Part shown: in pieces, positions 25,473-33,777 of the stretch
Numbering within the stretch: the first letter of the stretch is position 1
Layout: each line of letters opens with the position of its first letter
NCBI GenBank assembly: GCA_050181915.1
Contig: JBFXCS010000001.1
Location: forward strand, 1,054,001-1,118,000
DNA: 64,000 bases
Origin: JBFXCS01 sp050181915
GTDB taxonomy: Bacteria > Actinomycetota > Thermoleophilia > Miltoncostaeales > Miltoncostaeaceae
Reading direction: 5' to 3'
The notes under the pieces: generated by a model
What the model saw: only the letters and a program-made list of their open reading frames with translations
Database searches by the model: none
What the model was told of the DNA's origin: nothing
Made by a program: the position numbers and the translations under genes

Positions 25473-25585
25473 AGGGCCGCTCTGGCGGAAGGGCCGGGCT
25501 CCGACTGTATGCCCTTGGCGAACATCGCGACAAGGCCGGCGGTCCGACCCCGGCGGCCGGGACCCGCGGCGCCTCGGGCGGAGGG

Positions 25586-26464
25586 CTACAACCCGAGGCG
25601 CGTCAGCATCGACTCGTCGTCGCGCCAGCGCTTGCGCACCCTCACGGTGAGGTCCATGTGCACCTCCGTCCCCCACAGGCGCGACAGGGCGGAGCGCGCC
25701 GACGCGCCGATGTCGCGGATCATGCCGCCGCCCCGGCCCACGACGATCCCCTTCTGCGACTCGGTCTCGACCACGATCCCGGCGCGCACCACCACGCCCC
25801 GGCGGGCGGGCTCGATCTCGATCACGTCCACGGCCAGCGCGTGGGGGATCTCCTGGCGCAGCCGCAACAGGGCCGCCTCGCGGATCAGCTCGGCCGCCAG
25901 CTCCTCGTCGGTCTGGTCGGTGGCGACGCCGTCCGGGAAGAACCGCGGTCCCTCCGGCAGCATCTGCGGCAGGTCCGCCCGCAGCCCGTCCACCCCGGTG
26001 CCCTGCCGGGCGCTCACCGGGTGCAGCGCCACGAACTCGACCAGCGTCGCCGCGCGCGCGATGGCGGAGGCGATCTCGTCCGGGGACAGCCGGTCGACCT
26101 GGTTGAGCACGGTGATGACCGGCAGCCGAGACGCGCGCAGGCGCTCGGCGATGAAGCGGTCGCCGGGGCCGACGGGCTCGGCGGCGTTCAGCACGTAGAG
26201 GGCGGCGTCGCAGTCGACGAGGCTGCGGTCCACCGTGGCCTGCATCCGCGCGGTGAGGCCGTCGGCCGGTCGCTGGAAGCCCGGCAGGTCGAGCAGCACC
26301 GCCTGCCAGCCGTCGCCGTGCACGACCGCGGTGATGCGCCGGCGGGTGGTCTGCGCCCGCGGCGACACCGCGGCCACGCGGCTGCCGGCGAGCGCGTTGG
26401 CGAGCGTGGACTTGCCCACGTTCGGGCGCCCCGCCAGGGCGACCAGTCCGGAGCGGAAGGTCAT
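25586..26464 (-). CDS. era: GTPase Era
   Basis: Era is an essential GTPase that binds 16S rRNA during 30S assembly. The 292-residue protein has G1 GRPNVGKST (12-20), a G3 motif DLPG in place of the usual DTPG, G4 NQVD in place of NKxD, and a C-terminal KH domain with KGIVVGRGGGMIRDIG. The G3 and G4 substitutions are mild but worth noting. The ATG overlaps the upstream dgk-PAP2 stop (ATGA). It is the last gene of the dnaJ-to-era operon. Confidence 0.95.
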   Translation of the reverse strand: MTFRSGLVALAGRPNVGKSTLANALAGSRVAAVSPRAQTTRRRITAVVHGDGWQAVLLDLPGFQRPADGLTARMQATVDRSLVDCDAALYVLNAAEPVGPGDRFIAERLRASRLPVITVLNQVDRLSPDEIASAIARAATLVEFVALHPVSARQGTGVDGLRADLPQMLPEGPRFFPDGVATDQTDEELAAELIREAALLRLRQEIPHALAVDVIEIEPARRGVVVRAGIVVETESQKGIVVGRGGGMIRDIGASARSALSRLWGTEVHMDLTVRVRKRWRDDESMLTRLGL

Positions 26465-27246
26465 CCCCACACCTGGAAGATGATGATGGTGATGCCGGTG
26501 CCGAGCACCGCGCCGGCCACCACCTCCACCAGCGAGTGGATGCCGGCCTCCACCCGCGACTGGGCCACGAGCAGCGCCATCAGGAAGGCGAGCGTCGAGA
26601 CCAGGGCGGCGTGGCGCAGCGGCTCGGAGATGATGGTCACCGCCGTCCAGGCCCCGAAGGCGGCCGCGGCGTGCCCCGAGGGGAGCCCGCCGCGCAGCGG
26701 GGTGCCGCGCCCGGTGATCGCCTTGATCGCGATGACGGCGATCACCGTCACGATCATCGCCACCACCACCAGGGTGGTGGGCGAGCGGCGCACGCTGCCC
26801 AGCAGCTCGCGGTTCGAGTCGGTGAGGTGGTCGTAGAAGAGGAAGTAGGCGATCGCCAGGGCGTTGACCGTGGCGACCAGCACCGCCCCCGCCGCGACGT
26901 CCTTCGCGATCTTGACCAGCGGGTGGTAGGTGGTGACCACCGCGTCGATCGCCGCCTCCACGGCGGTGTTCATCATCTCGGCCACCAGCACCAGGCTGAT
27001 CGCCCCGATCAGCGCCGCCAGCTCGAGGCGCGAGAAGTCGAGCAGCAGCCCCATCACCAGCGCGACGACCGCGGCGCCCGCGTGGATCTGCATGTTCCGC
27101 TGGGTGCGCAGCACGTACACGATGCCCTCGAAGGCCCACGTGAACGACCAGCGCAGGGTTCCCTGGCGCGGGAGCCCGGCGGGGCCCGGCTCGTCGCCGG
27201 ACGGCGCCGCCGGCGGGTGCTCGCGGGTCTCGCCGCCCGTGGTCAC
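26461..27246 (-). CDS. Fusion of diacylglycerol/undecaprenol kinase and PAP2 phosphatase
   Basis: A 261-residue membrane protein with two enzyme domains. The N-terminal half is DgkA-like: helices around NMQIHAGAAVVA, then EMMNTAVEAAIDAVV and KIAKDVAAGAV. The C-terminal half is a PAP2 phosphatase: LPSGHAAAAFGAW and SRVEAGIHSLVEVVAGAVLG supply the histidine motifs. Known roles of the separate families suggest recycling or phosphorylation state control of undecaprenol lipid carriers, or of diacylglycerol/phosphatidate. GTG start overlaps ybeY and its stop overlaps era. The place between ybeY and era is where dgkA stands in many bacteria. Confidence 0.88.
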   Translation of the reverse strand: MTTGGETREHPPAAPSGDEPGPAGLPRQGTLRWSFTWAFEGIVYVLRTQRNMQIHAGAAVVALVMGLLLDFSRLELAALIGAISLVLVAEMMNTAVEAAIDAVVTTYHPLVKIAKDVAAGAVLVATVNALAIAYFLFYDHLTDSNRELLGSVRRSPTTLVVVAMIVTVIAVIAIKAITGRGTPLRGGLPSGHAAAAFGAWTAVTIISEPLRHAALVSTLAFLMALLVAQSRVEAGIHSLVEVVAGAVLGTGITIIIFQVWG

Positions 27247-27653
27247 CCGGCGGCCTCCGCGGCCTCGGCCTCGTCGACCAGCCGGTCCTGCAGGGCGAGC
27301 ATCTCGCCGTCGTCGGTCTCGTGGTCGTAGCCCAGCAGGTGCAGCAGCCCGTGGACGGCGAGCGTCTCGAGCGGCTCCTGGGCGGCGGGCGGGCAGATGA
27401 CGATGTCGCCCAGCTCCGGCGGCGGGCCGTCCTCGGGCCAGTCGTCGAGGTCCGGGCCGTCCACCGGGAAGGCCAGCACGTCGGTGGGCCGGTCGATGGC
27501 CCGGTGCTCCGCGTTGATGGCCGCCATCTCGTCCTCGCCCACCACCAGCAGGCCGAGCGTCGCGCGCTCCACGCCCAGCCGGCCGCAGGCCCAGACGAGG
27601 CGCGCGACGAGCGGGGCGGTGTCCACCTCGCCGCGGGCCTCGATCTCGATCAC
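27243..27653 (-). CDS. ybeY: Endoribonuclease YbeY (rRNA maturation factor)
   Basis: YbeY is a zinc-dependent RNase involved in 16S rRNA 3' processing and ribosome quality control. The 136-residue protein contains the zinc motif HGLLHLLGYDHE and the preceding conserved RPTDVLAFP and GDIVIC segments. GTG start overlaps the phoH stop by 4 bases and its own stop overlaps the dgk-PAP2 start. Placement after phoH is the standard order. Confidence 0.95.
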   Translation of the reverse strand: MIEIEARGEVDTAPLVARLVWACGRLGVERATLGLLVVGEDEMAAINAEHRAIDRPTDVLAFPVDGPDLDDWPEDGPPPELGDIVICPPAAQEPLETLAVHGLLHLLGYDHETDDGEMLALQDRLVDEAEAAEAAG

Positions 27654-28624
27654 GTCGCTCCCGGCCCCCGGGCGGACGCGTAGGCGTCGACGATCCTCTG
27701 CACCAGCCGGTGGCGCACCACGTCGCGGCGGTCGAGCCGGACGAAGGCGATGTCGTCCACCCCCTCCAGCACGTCCGCCACGGCCACCAGGCCGGAGCGC
27801 TGGTCGGACGGGAGGTCGATCTGGGTGATGTCGCCGGTCACCGCCATCCGCGACCCGTAGCCCAGGCGGGTGAGGAACATCTGCATCTGCTCGGGCGTGG
27901 TGTTCTGCGCCTCGTCCAGAATGATGAAGCTGTCGTTGAGGGTTCGGCCGCGCATGAACGCCAGCGGCGCCACCTCGACCTGGCCGCGCTCGAACAGGCC
28001 CTCCACCCGCTCGGCCTCGAGCATGTCGTAGAGGGCGTCGAACAGGGGCCTCAGGTACGGGTCGACCTTGGCGGCGAGGTCGCCGGGGAGGAAGCCGAGG
28101 CGCTCGCCCGCCTCCACCGCGGGCCGGGTGAGGATGATGCGCCCCACCTCGCGCCGCATCAGCGCGGCGGTCGCGAAGGCCACCGCCAGGTAGGTCTTGC
28201 CGGTGCCGGCCGGGCCGATGCCGAAGGTGATGGTGTTGTTGCGGATCGCGTCCACGTAGCGCTTCTGACCGCCCGTGCGGGGCGTCACCACGGCCTGGCG
28301 GTTGCGCCAGACGACATCGTCGAGGATGGGGCCGACGGCCTCGGCGCCCTCCACGGCGTCGGCCACCGTCTCCACCGTCTCGGGGCCGATCTCGCGCCCG
28401 GAGGCCACCAGGCCGGTGAGCTGCTCCACCACCCCCACGGCCGCCTCCACCCGGCGGTCCTCGCCGGTGATGGTGAGGTGGTTGCCCCGAAGGCTCAGGT
28501 CGAGGTCGAGGCGCTGCTCGAGGGCCTGAAGCACCCGGTCGCGCTCCCCGGCCAGCTCGACGGCCACGCGGTTGTCCAGCTCCATCATCCGCACGGTGCG
28601 GCCGGTGGGATCCACCGCGCTCAC
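27650..28624 (-). CDS. PhoH family ATPase (PhoH-like)
   Basis: A 324-residue cytosolic ATPase. Walker A is GPAGTGKTYLAV, Walker B IILDEAQN, and sensor VTGDITQIDLP; these fit PhoH/PhoL, helicase-like proteins of RNA metabolism found next to ybeY. The N-terminal 100 residues form a small KH-like domain, as usual for the ybeY-linked members. GTG start overlaps the HIT gene stop by 4 bases. Confidence 0.93.
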   Translation of the reverse strand: MSAVDPTGRTVRMMELDNRVAVELAGERDRVLQALEQRLDLDLSLRGNHLTITGEDRRVEAAVGVVEQLTGLVASGREIGPETVETVADAVEGAEAVGPILDDVVWRNRQAVVTPRTGGQKRYVDAIRNNTITFGIGPAGTGKTYLAVAFATAALMRREVGRIILTRPAVEAGERLGFLPGDLAAKVDPYLRPLFDALYDMLEAERVEGLFERGQVEVAPLAFMRGRTLNDSFIILDEAQNTTPEQMQMFLTRLGYGSRMAVTGDITQIDLPSDQRSGLVAVADVLEGVDDIAFVRLDRRDVVRHRLVQRIVDAYASARGPGAT

Positions 28625-28974
28625 ATGCTCTCGGATAGCGGCGCTCCTCCCAGGATGTGCCAGTGAAGGTGGAAGACGCTCTGGCGCGCGTCGGGCCCGT
28701 GGTTGGTCGTGACCCGGTAGCCGCCCTCATCGAGCCCGGCCTCGTGCGCCACGGCGGCGACGAAGGGCAGCATCGCCGCCCGATCGGCCTCGTCGAGGCC
28801 GTCGACCGCCACGACCGACGGGACGTGGCGCACCGGGATCACCAGCAGGTGCACCGGCGCCTTGGGCGCGATGTCGCGGAAGGCGACGAAGCGCTCGTCG
28901 CGCGCCACCACGTCGGCGGGGATCTCCCCCGCGACGATCCGGCAGAACAGGCAGTCGCGGCCCGCGTCGCTCAC
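28621..28974 (-). CDS. HIT family nucleotide hydrolase/transferase
   Basis: Small (117-residue) histidine-triad protein, probably hydrolysing nucleoside phosphoramidates or related nucleotides. It has a zinc-type CLFC at the N-terminus and the histidine triad HLHWHILG near the C-terminus, with H-VPSV and APVHLLVIP as expected. GTG start overlaps mtaB; its stop overlaps phoH. Physiological substrate unknown, as for most bacterial HIT proteins. Confidence 0.93.
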   Translation of the reverse strand: MSDAGRDCLFCRIVAGEIPADVVARDERFVAFRDIAPKAPVHLLVIPVRHVPSVVAVDGLDEADRAAMLPFVAAVAHEAGLDEGGYRVTTNHGPDARQSVFHLHWHILGGAPLSESM

Positions 28975-30209
28975 AGCGGCCTCCCGTCGAGGTGCTCGCC
29001 CACCGTTCCCACCAGCTCCACGTCGACCAGGTCGCCGGGCCGGCCGGCCCCGGGCGGCAGCACGGCGCGGGTGTAGTCGGCCGTCAGGCCGGTGAGGGCC
29101 CCGTCGGGCTGGGCCTTCTCGATCAGCACCCGGTCGCGCTCGCCGACGCGCCGGCGGCGGTGCGCGAAGCCCAGGCGGTCGGAGAGGTCGCGCAGGCGCG
29201 TGGCGCGCTCGCGCAGGGTCCGGGGGTCGGGGCGGCCGTCCATCGCGGCGGCGTCGGTGCCGGGCCGCGGCGAGTACGGGAACACGTGCACCTTGCTCAT
29301 GCCCAGATCCTCCACCACGCGGGCCGTCGCGCGGAAGGCGTCCTCGTCCTCCCCGGGGAAGCCGACGATGGCGTCGGTCGTCAGGTTGAGGCCCGGGATC
29401 AGGTCGCGCGCCCGCCGGCAGGCGTCCAGGTACTGGCCCGGCCCGTAGGCGCGCCGCATCGCCGCCAGCACCCCGGGGTCGCCGCTCTGCAGCGGCACGT
29501 GCAGGTGCGGGGCCACGACCGGGGTCTCGGCGACGGCCTCGAGCAGGCGGGCGCTCACGTCGCCGGGCTCGATGGAGGAGATGCGCAGGCGCCGCAGGCC
29601 GTCGACCCGGCCCACGATGCGCACCAGGTCGGCCAGGTCGGCGCCGGTGGCGGGGTCGCGGTAGCTGCCGATGTTGATGCCGGTGAGCACCAGCTCGGGG
29701 TGGCCCTCGCCGAGGCGCCGGCGGGCGTCGGCCAGGATGCGGGCCAGCGGCCGGCCCTCGGCGCGGCCGCGGGTGGTGGGGATGATGCAGAAGGCGCACG
29801 CCGAGTCGCAGCCGTTCTGCACCTTCAGGAAGGCCCGGGTGCGGCCGGCGACGCGCGGCGCGTCGTCGGCGCAGGCCACCTCGCGCGCGCCGCCCAGGAT
29901 CTCGACGATCTCGGCCGCCGCCCGGTCGGCGGAGCCGGGCAGGGTGGTGACGCCGGGGCCGGCGAACTGGCCCATGTTCAGGTTCACCGCGCACCCGGAC
30001 ACGAACACCCGCCCCCGGCGGGCGCCGCGGTTCGCCTCGCGGCGGCTCTTGCGCTCGGCCTCGACGGTGAGGGCGCAGGTGTTGACGACGTGCACCTCGG
30101 CGGCCTCCGGCGCGGTCTCGACGTGACCGGCGTCGCGCAGGGCGTCCCGGATGAGCGAGGCGTCGGCCTGGCTCACCTTGCAGCCCAGGAAGCGGACGGA
30201 GAACAGCAT
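28971..30209 (-). CDS. mtaB: tRNA t6A37 methylthiotransferase MtaB
   Basis: MtaB is a radical-SAM enzyme that converts t6A37 to ms2t6A37 in tRNAs. The 412-residue protein has the N-terminal UPF0004 cysteines (LGCKVSQAD, NTCALT, SGCAVN) and the radical-SAM cluster CDSACAFC, then TTDAIVGFPGE and a C-terminal TRAM domain. The start MLFSVRFLGCKV overlaps the rsmE stop by one base. MtaB is preferred over MiaB because of the CKVSQAD N-terminus and the neighbourhood with rsmE and prmA. Confidence 0.93.
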   Translation of the reverse strand: MLFSVRFLGCKVSQADASLIRDALRDAGHVETAPEAAEVHVVNTCALTVEAERKSRREANRGARRGRVFVSGCAVNLNMGQFAGPGVTTLPGSADRAAAEIVEILGGAREVACADDAPRVAGRTRAFLKVQNGCDSACAFCIIPTTRGRAEGRPLARILADARRRLGEGHPELVLTGINIGSYRDPATGADLADLVRIVGRVDGLRRLRISSIEPGDVSARLLEAVAETPVVAPHLHVPLQSGDPGVLAAMRRAYGPGQYLDACRRARDLIPGLNLTTDAIVGFPGEDEDAFRATARVVEDLGMSKVHVFPYSPRPGTDAAAMDGRPDPRTLRERATRLRDLSDRLGFAHRRRRVGERDRVLIEKAQPDGALTGLTADYTRAVLPPGAGRPGDLVDVELVGTVGEHLDGRPL

Positions 30210-30931
30210 CAGCCCTCCCGCCCGGCCGTCGCGAGCACCACCGCGGCGATGCCCGCCGTCTCGGCCCGCAGCACCGCGGGCCCCAGGGTGCACGCCCGCA
30301 GCCCCGCCGCCCGGGCGGCCGCCGCCTCGCCGTCGGAGAAACCGGCCTCGGGGCCCACCACGAGCGCCGTCCCGGCCGAGCGGCCGGCGAGGGCCGCGGC
30401 GAGGGGCTCGTCGCCGCGCGGATCGATCAGGAAGCCCTCCCCCGGCGTGATCTCGCGCATGGCATCGCCGAACGGTACCAGCCCCCGCACCGCCGGCAGC
30501 ACCGCCCGCCCGGACTGCCGCACCGCCGACTCGGCGACCCTCAGCACGCGCGCCCGCCGGCGCTCCCAGGCCTGCTGCTCGGGCACCCGGCGCGACCGCT
30601 CGGTGGCCACCAGGACGATCTCCCCCACCCCCAGCTCGACGGCCTTCTCCACCAGCACGTCGAGGCGGCCCCACTCCAGGATCCCCTGGTACAGGGTGAC
30701 CGGCGCGGGCGCCCGCGCCTCGACCCGGGACGCGACCCGCACCGTCGCGGGCGGTCCGGGGTCCAGCACGTGGGCGCTCCACACCGCGCCCGCGCCGTCG
30801 CCCAGCTCGACGACGTCGCCCGGCCGGCGGCGCACCACCCGGGCCAGGTGGTGCGAGTCGGCGGGGGCCAGCGTCACCACGTCCCCCGGCGCCGGCGGGT
30901 CGGCGACCAGGTAGCGGAAGACGTGCCTCAC
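30209..30931 (-). CDS. rsmE: 16S rRNA m3U1498 methyltransferase RsmE
   Basis: RsmE methylates U1498 of 16S rRNA. The 240-residue SPOUT-type protein begins MRHVFRYLV, has an N-terminal PUA-like portion (SHHLARVVRRRPGD), and the C-terminal SAM knot with VVGPEAGFSDGE and LGPAVLRAETA, both diagnostic. GTG start overlaps the prmA stop by 4 bases. Confidence 0.95.
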   Translation of the reverse strand: MRHVFRYLVADPPAPGDVVTLAPADSHHLARVVRRRPGDVVELGDGAGAVWSAHVLDPGPPATVRVASRVEARAPAPVTLYQGILEWGRLDVLVEKAVELGVGEIVLVATERSRRVPEQQAWERRRARVLRVAESAVRQSGRAVLPAVRGLVPFGDAMREITPGEGFLIDPRGDEPLAAALAGRSAGTALVVGPEAGFSDGEAAAARAAGLRACTLGPAVLRAETAGIAAVVLATAGREG

Positions 30932-31737
30932 GACCGGAGCAGGAGCACCGTCGCCCAGTCGTCCTCGACCACCCGCCGGCTCTCGCCCAGCCCGTGGGCG
31001 GCGAAGAGCGCCGCCACCGCATCCGCCTCGTGGGGCCGCATGCCCGAGGCGATCAGCGCCCGCGGCGCGGGGGCGGGCAGCGCGGTGGCCAGCAGGCCCA
31101 GCACGGTCGCGGTGAGGTTGGCCAGCACGACGTCTGCCGCCGGCAGGGGGTCGTCGCCGATGCGCGCGAGGCTCACGTCGAGGTCGACCCCGTTGCGGCG
31201 CGCGTTGGCGCGGGCGGCGTCGACCGACAGCGGGTCGGCGTCGACCGCCCTCACCGGACGGAAGCCGAGGCGCAGCGCGGCGATCGACAGCACACCCGAT
31301 CCGCAGCCGGCGTCGAGCACGGAGCCCGGGGGCCCCAGCCCGGCGAGGAGGGCCAGGCAGGCGCGCGTGGTGGCGTGCTGGGCCGTGCCGAAGGCCATGC
31401 CCGGGTCGATCACCACGTCGAGCAGGCCGGGCCCGGCGTCGGCCCACGGCGGCCGCACCCGCAGGCGGCCGGCCACCTCGACCGGCCGGTGGAAGGCGCG
31501 CATCGCGTGGCGCCACCGCTCGTCCTCGGCCCGCGCCTCGACGCGGGCGGCGATGCCCGCCGCCGCGAGGCCGTCGCGCAGGGCGGCCGCGTCGGCCGCG
31601 TCGGCGGGCACCCAGAAGTCGAGCAGGACCTCCCCCTGCGGGCCCCGCCCCTCGCGGCAGCCGGTGCCCAGCAGGCCGCAGGCCTCGGCCATCGCCCGCT
31701 CGCCCAGCTCGGCGGGCACGGTCACCGAGAGCCGCAC
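30928..31737 (-). CDS. prmA: Ribosomal protein L11 methyltransferase PrmA
   Basis: PrmA trimethylates ribosomal protein L11. The 269-residue protein shows DPGMAFGTAQHATT (the usual DPGxAFGTGxHxTT with G to A), SAM motif I VLDAGCGSGVLSIAAL, and LANLTATVL (usual NI/NL motif). GTG start, 10 bases after dnaJ. Position between dnaJ and rsmE is canonical. Confidence 0.93.
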   Translation of the reverse strand: MRLSVTVPAELGERAMAEACGLLGTGCREGRGPQGEVLLDFWVPADAADAAALRDGLAAAGIAARVEARAEDERWRHAMRAFHRPVEVAGRLRVRPPWADAGPGLLDVVIDPGMAFGTAQHATTRACLALLAGLGPPGSVLDAGCGSGVLSIAALRLGFRPVRAVDADPLSVDAARANARRNGVDLDVSLARIGDDPLPAADVVLANLTATVLGLLATALPAPAPRALIASGMRPHEADAVAALFAAHGLGESRRVVEDDWATVLLLRS

Positions 31738-31747
31738 CAGCGGCGGG

Positions 31748-32863
31748 TCAGCGGAAGGCGTGCTTGAGCCGGTCGAAGAAGCCCTCGTCCTCGCGGTAGC
31801 TGCGCGCGTCGAGCGACTCGGCCAGGCCCTCGACCGCCTCGCGCCCCTTCTCGGTGATCACCCGGGGCACGCGCACCTCCACGATCACCCGCTGGTCGCC
31901 GCGGCCGTGGCCGTTGATCGCGGGGAAGCCCTTGCCGCGCAGGAGCAACTCGTCGCCCGGCTGGGTGCCGGGCCGCAGCTCGACCTCGGCGTCGCCCTCG
32001 ACCGTCGGCACCGTGAGGGTCGCCCCCACCATCGCCTCGGTCACCGGCACGGCGACCCGGGTGATCACGTCGAGGCCCTCGCGCGCGAAGCGGGCGTCCT
32101 CGGCGACCTCGACCTGCACGTAGAGGTCGCCGGGCGCGGCGCCGGGCTCGCCGGCCGCGCCCTGGCCGCCCAGGCGGATGCGCTGGCCGTGGGCGATGCC
32201 GGCCGGGATCTCGACCTCGACCGTGCGGTGCTGGCGCCGGCTGCCGCGGCCGCGGCAGGCCGAGCAGGGCGTGGTGGGCCGGGAGCCGCGCCCGCCGCAG
32301 GTCGGGCAGGCCTGCTCGCGCACCATCTGGCCCAGCGGGGTGCGCGCCACCTGGCGCACGCGGCCGTTGCCGTGGCAGGTCTCGCAGGTCTCGACCGCCG
32401 TGCCCGGCTCGGCCCCGCGCCCCTCGCAGAGGTCGCACACCCCGAGCACCTCGTACTCGACGGTGCGGCTGACGCCCGCCGCCGACTCGACGAAGTCGAT
32501 CCGCGTCCCCACCAGGATGTCGTCGCCCTCGCGCGGGCCGGCCCGGCGGCCGAAGATGTCGCCGCCGCCGAAGAAGGCGTCGAAGATGTCCTGGAAGGAG
32601 CCGAAGCCCGCGGCCCCCTGCCCGGCTCCGCCGCCCGCCCGGGCGCGCACGCCCTCGTGGCCGTAGCGGTCGTAGACCGCCCGCGTCTCGGGATCCGACA
32701 GCGCCTCGTAGGCCTCGGCGCACTCCTTGAACCGCGCCGTCGCCTCGGGATCGGGGTTGACGTCGGGATGCAGCTCGCGGGCCCTCCGGCGGAAGGCCTT
32801 CTTGATCTCGTCCTCGCTCGCGCCCCGGGAGACCCCCAGGACCTCGTAGTAATCGCGCGCCAT
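31748..32863 (-). CDS. dnaJ: Chaperone DnaJ
   Basis: DnaJ stimulates DnaK and binds unfolded proteins. The 371-residue protein has an N-terminal J domain (HPD at 32-34), a G/F-rich linker (about 75-105) and four zinc repeats CDLCEGRG, CETCHGNG, CPTCGGRG, CSACRGRG, then the two beta-rich substrate domains. It heads the prmA-rsmE-mtaB operon. No CIRCE element is found upstream, although hrcA is encoded 7.6 kb away. A TAACCT-like -10 lies only about 12 bases before the ATG, directly after a strong hairpin. Confidence 0.96.
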   Translation of the reverse strand: MARDYYEVLGVSRGASEDEIKKAFRRRARELHPDVNPDPEATARFKECAEAYEALSDPETRAVYDRYGHEGVRARAGGGAGQGAAGFGSFQDIFDAFFGGGDIFGRRAGPREGDDILVGTRIDFVESAAGVSRTVEYEVLGVCDLCEGRGAEPGTAVETCETCHGNGRVRQVARTPLGQMVREQACPTCGGRGSRPTTPCSACRGRGSRRQHRTVEVEIPAGIAHGQRIRLGGQGAAGEPGAAPGDLYVQVEVAEDARFAREGLDVITRVAVPVTEAMVGATLTVPTVEGDAEVELRPGTQPGDELLLRGKGFPAINGHGRGDQRVIVEVRVPRVITEKGREAVEGLAESLDARSYREDEGFFDRLKHAFR

Positions 32864-32883
32864 CGGCCTGCGAGGTTAGCAAG

Positions 32884-32912
32884 GGCGGCGGGCGGTCCGA
32901 CCGCCCGCCGCC
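32884..32912 (-). terminator. Strong hairpin upstream of dnaJ, downstream of the lipoprotein gene
   Basis: Perfect 13-base arms (GGCGGCGGGCGGT and its complement) with a 3-base loop. On the minus strand it follows the lipoprotein stop by about 96 bases and precedes the dnaJ ATG by about 20, so it probably ends transcription coming from the accessory region. No U-run follows. Confidence 0.5.
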
Positions 32913-33008
32913 GCGCCCCAGCGTCGAGCACGCCGCCCCGGCGAGCCCGCCGGAGAACGCGGCACCCACGCGGCGTTCGGCCCTCACGGAATCGTCTGCC
33001 GGGCGGGC

Positions 33009-33653
33009 TCAGCACGAAGGCACACCCAGAGGGAAGGAGCGGCGGAAGGCCGACCCGCCGGCTCTGCGGACGGCGACGTCGATGCACCCGGGCTCGCGAA
33101 GGGCGAACCCTCCGGGGAAGCTTGCGACATGACGGCCGCCTCCGGCGCGGGACGGACACGGGGCGATCACCACGCGCCCGGGCAGGCCGCTCCAAGGCCT
33201 CACGGCGTCGCCGATCGTCTCCCGACCGATCAGGATCCTGCCCCGTCGGCTCGAGATCGTGACGGAGGCCCGGCGGGCCAGGGTGACCTCGAAGGGGGCC
33301 TTGTAGGTCCAGTAGTCGCGCGCCGCCGAGGGCTTGGTCAGGTTCGTCCGCCGGCGGGCGTCCTGGACGCCGACGAAGCGGACCGGGCCGAGCCCGTCGG
33401 CTCCCCCCGCGGAGGACGCCCCCGCGCGCCGGACCGAGAACGCTTCCGCACAGGTCACCCTGCGGGCCGGCGTCGTCGTCTCGACCACCGTGGAGGTCGA
33501 CGTTACGCCGTCCGCGCCGCTCGCCGTCGGAGCGTCAGGTGGCGCCGAGGCGGGTGCCTCGGACGAGTTCGAGCCCGAGCAACCCGCGAGCGCGGCAATC
33601 GCGACGAGGGCGAGGGCGCCGAGACCCGGCAGACCGCGGAGAGGACCGGTCAT
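33009..33653 (-). CDS. Secreted lipoprotein of unknown function
   Basis: A 214-residue protein with signal peptide ending in lipobox LAGC (Cys25), then a Ser/Thr/Ala/Pro-rich linker (26-62) and a globular domain of about 150 residues with four cysteines. I recognise no family. Basic strands such as RASVTISSRRGRILIG suggest a beta-rich fold. It lies alone within the accessory region between dnaJ and hrcA, bounded on the upstream side by a 21-base-arm hairpin. Confidence 0.7.
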   Translation of the reverse strand: MTGPLRGLPGLGALALVAIAALAGCSGSNSSEAPASAPPDAPTASGADGVTSTSTVVETTTPARRVTCAEAFSVRRAGASSAGGADGLGPVRFVGVQDARRRTNLTKPSAARDYWTYKAPFEVTLARRASVTISSRRGRILIGRETIGDAVRPWSGLPGRVVIAPCPSRAGGGRHVASFPGGFALREPGCIDVAVRRAGGSAFRRSFPLGVPSC

Positions 33654-33731
33654 CGCTCGTCAGCAGGAGCAGGAATGGCACCCCGATCGAGATCTGACAG
33701 ACGCACGGGCTGCAGGTGCCGCCGCAGCTCT

Positions 33732-33775
33732 GCCATGAAGGAGGGGGCCTCCGAGGAGGCCCCCTCCTTCATGGC
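33732..33775. terminator. Perfect 21-base-arm hairpin terminator
   Basis: Two 21-base arms (left arm begins GCCATGAAGGAGGGGGCC) surround a GA loop. It ends 3 bases before the stop of the DUF1269 gene on the minus strand, so it lies immediately after that gene and separates it from the lipoprotein gene. Exceptionally stable; no T-run on either side. Confidence 0.7.
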
Positions 33776-33777
33776 AT

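Noticed and set aside
32864..33008. CIRCE element expected upstream of dnaJ
   Set aside because: No TTAGCACTC-N9-GAGTGCTAA-like repeat was found here or near hrcA.
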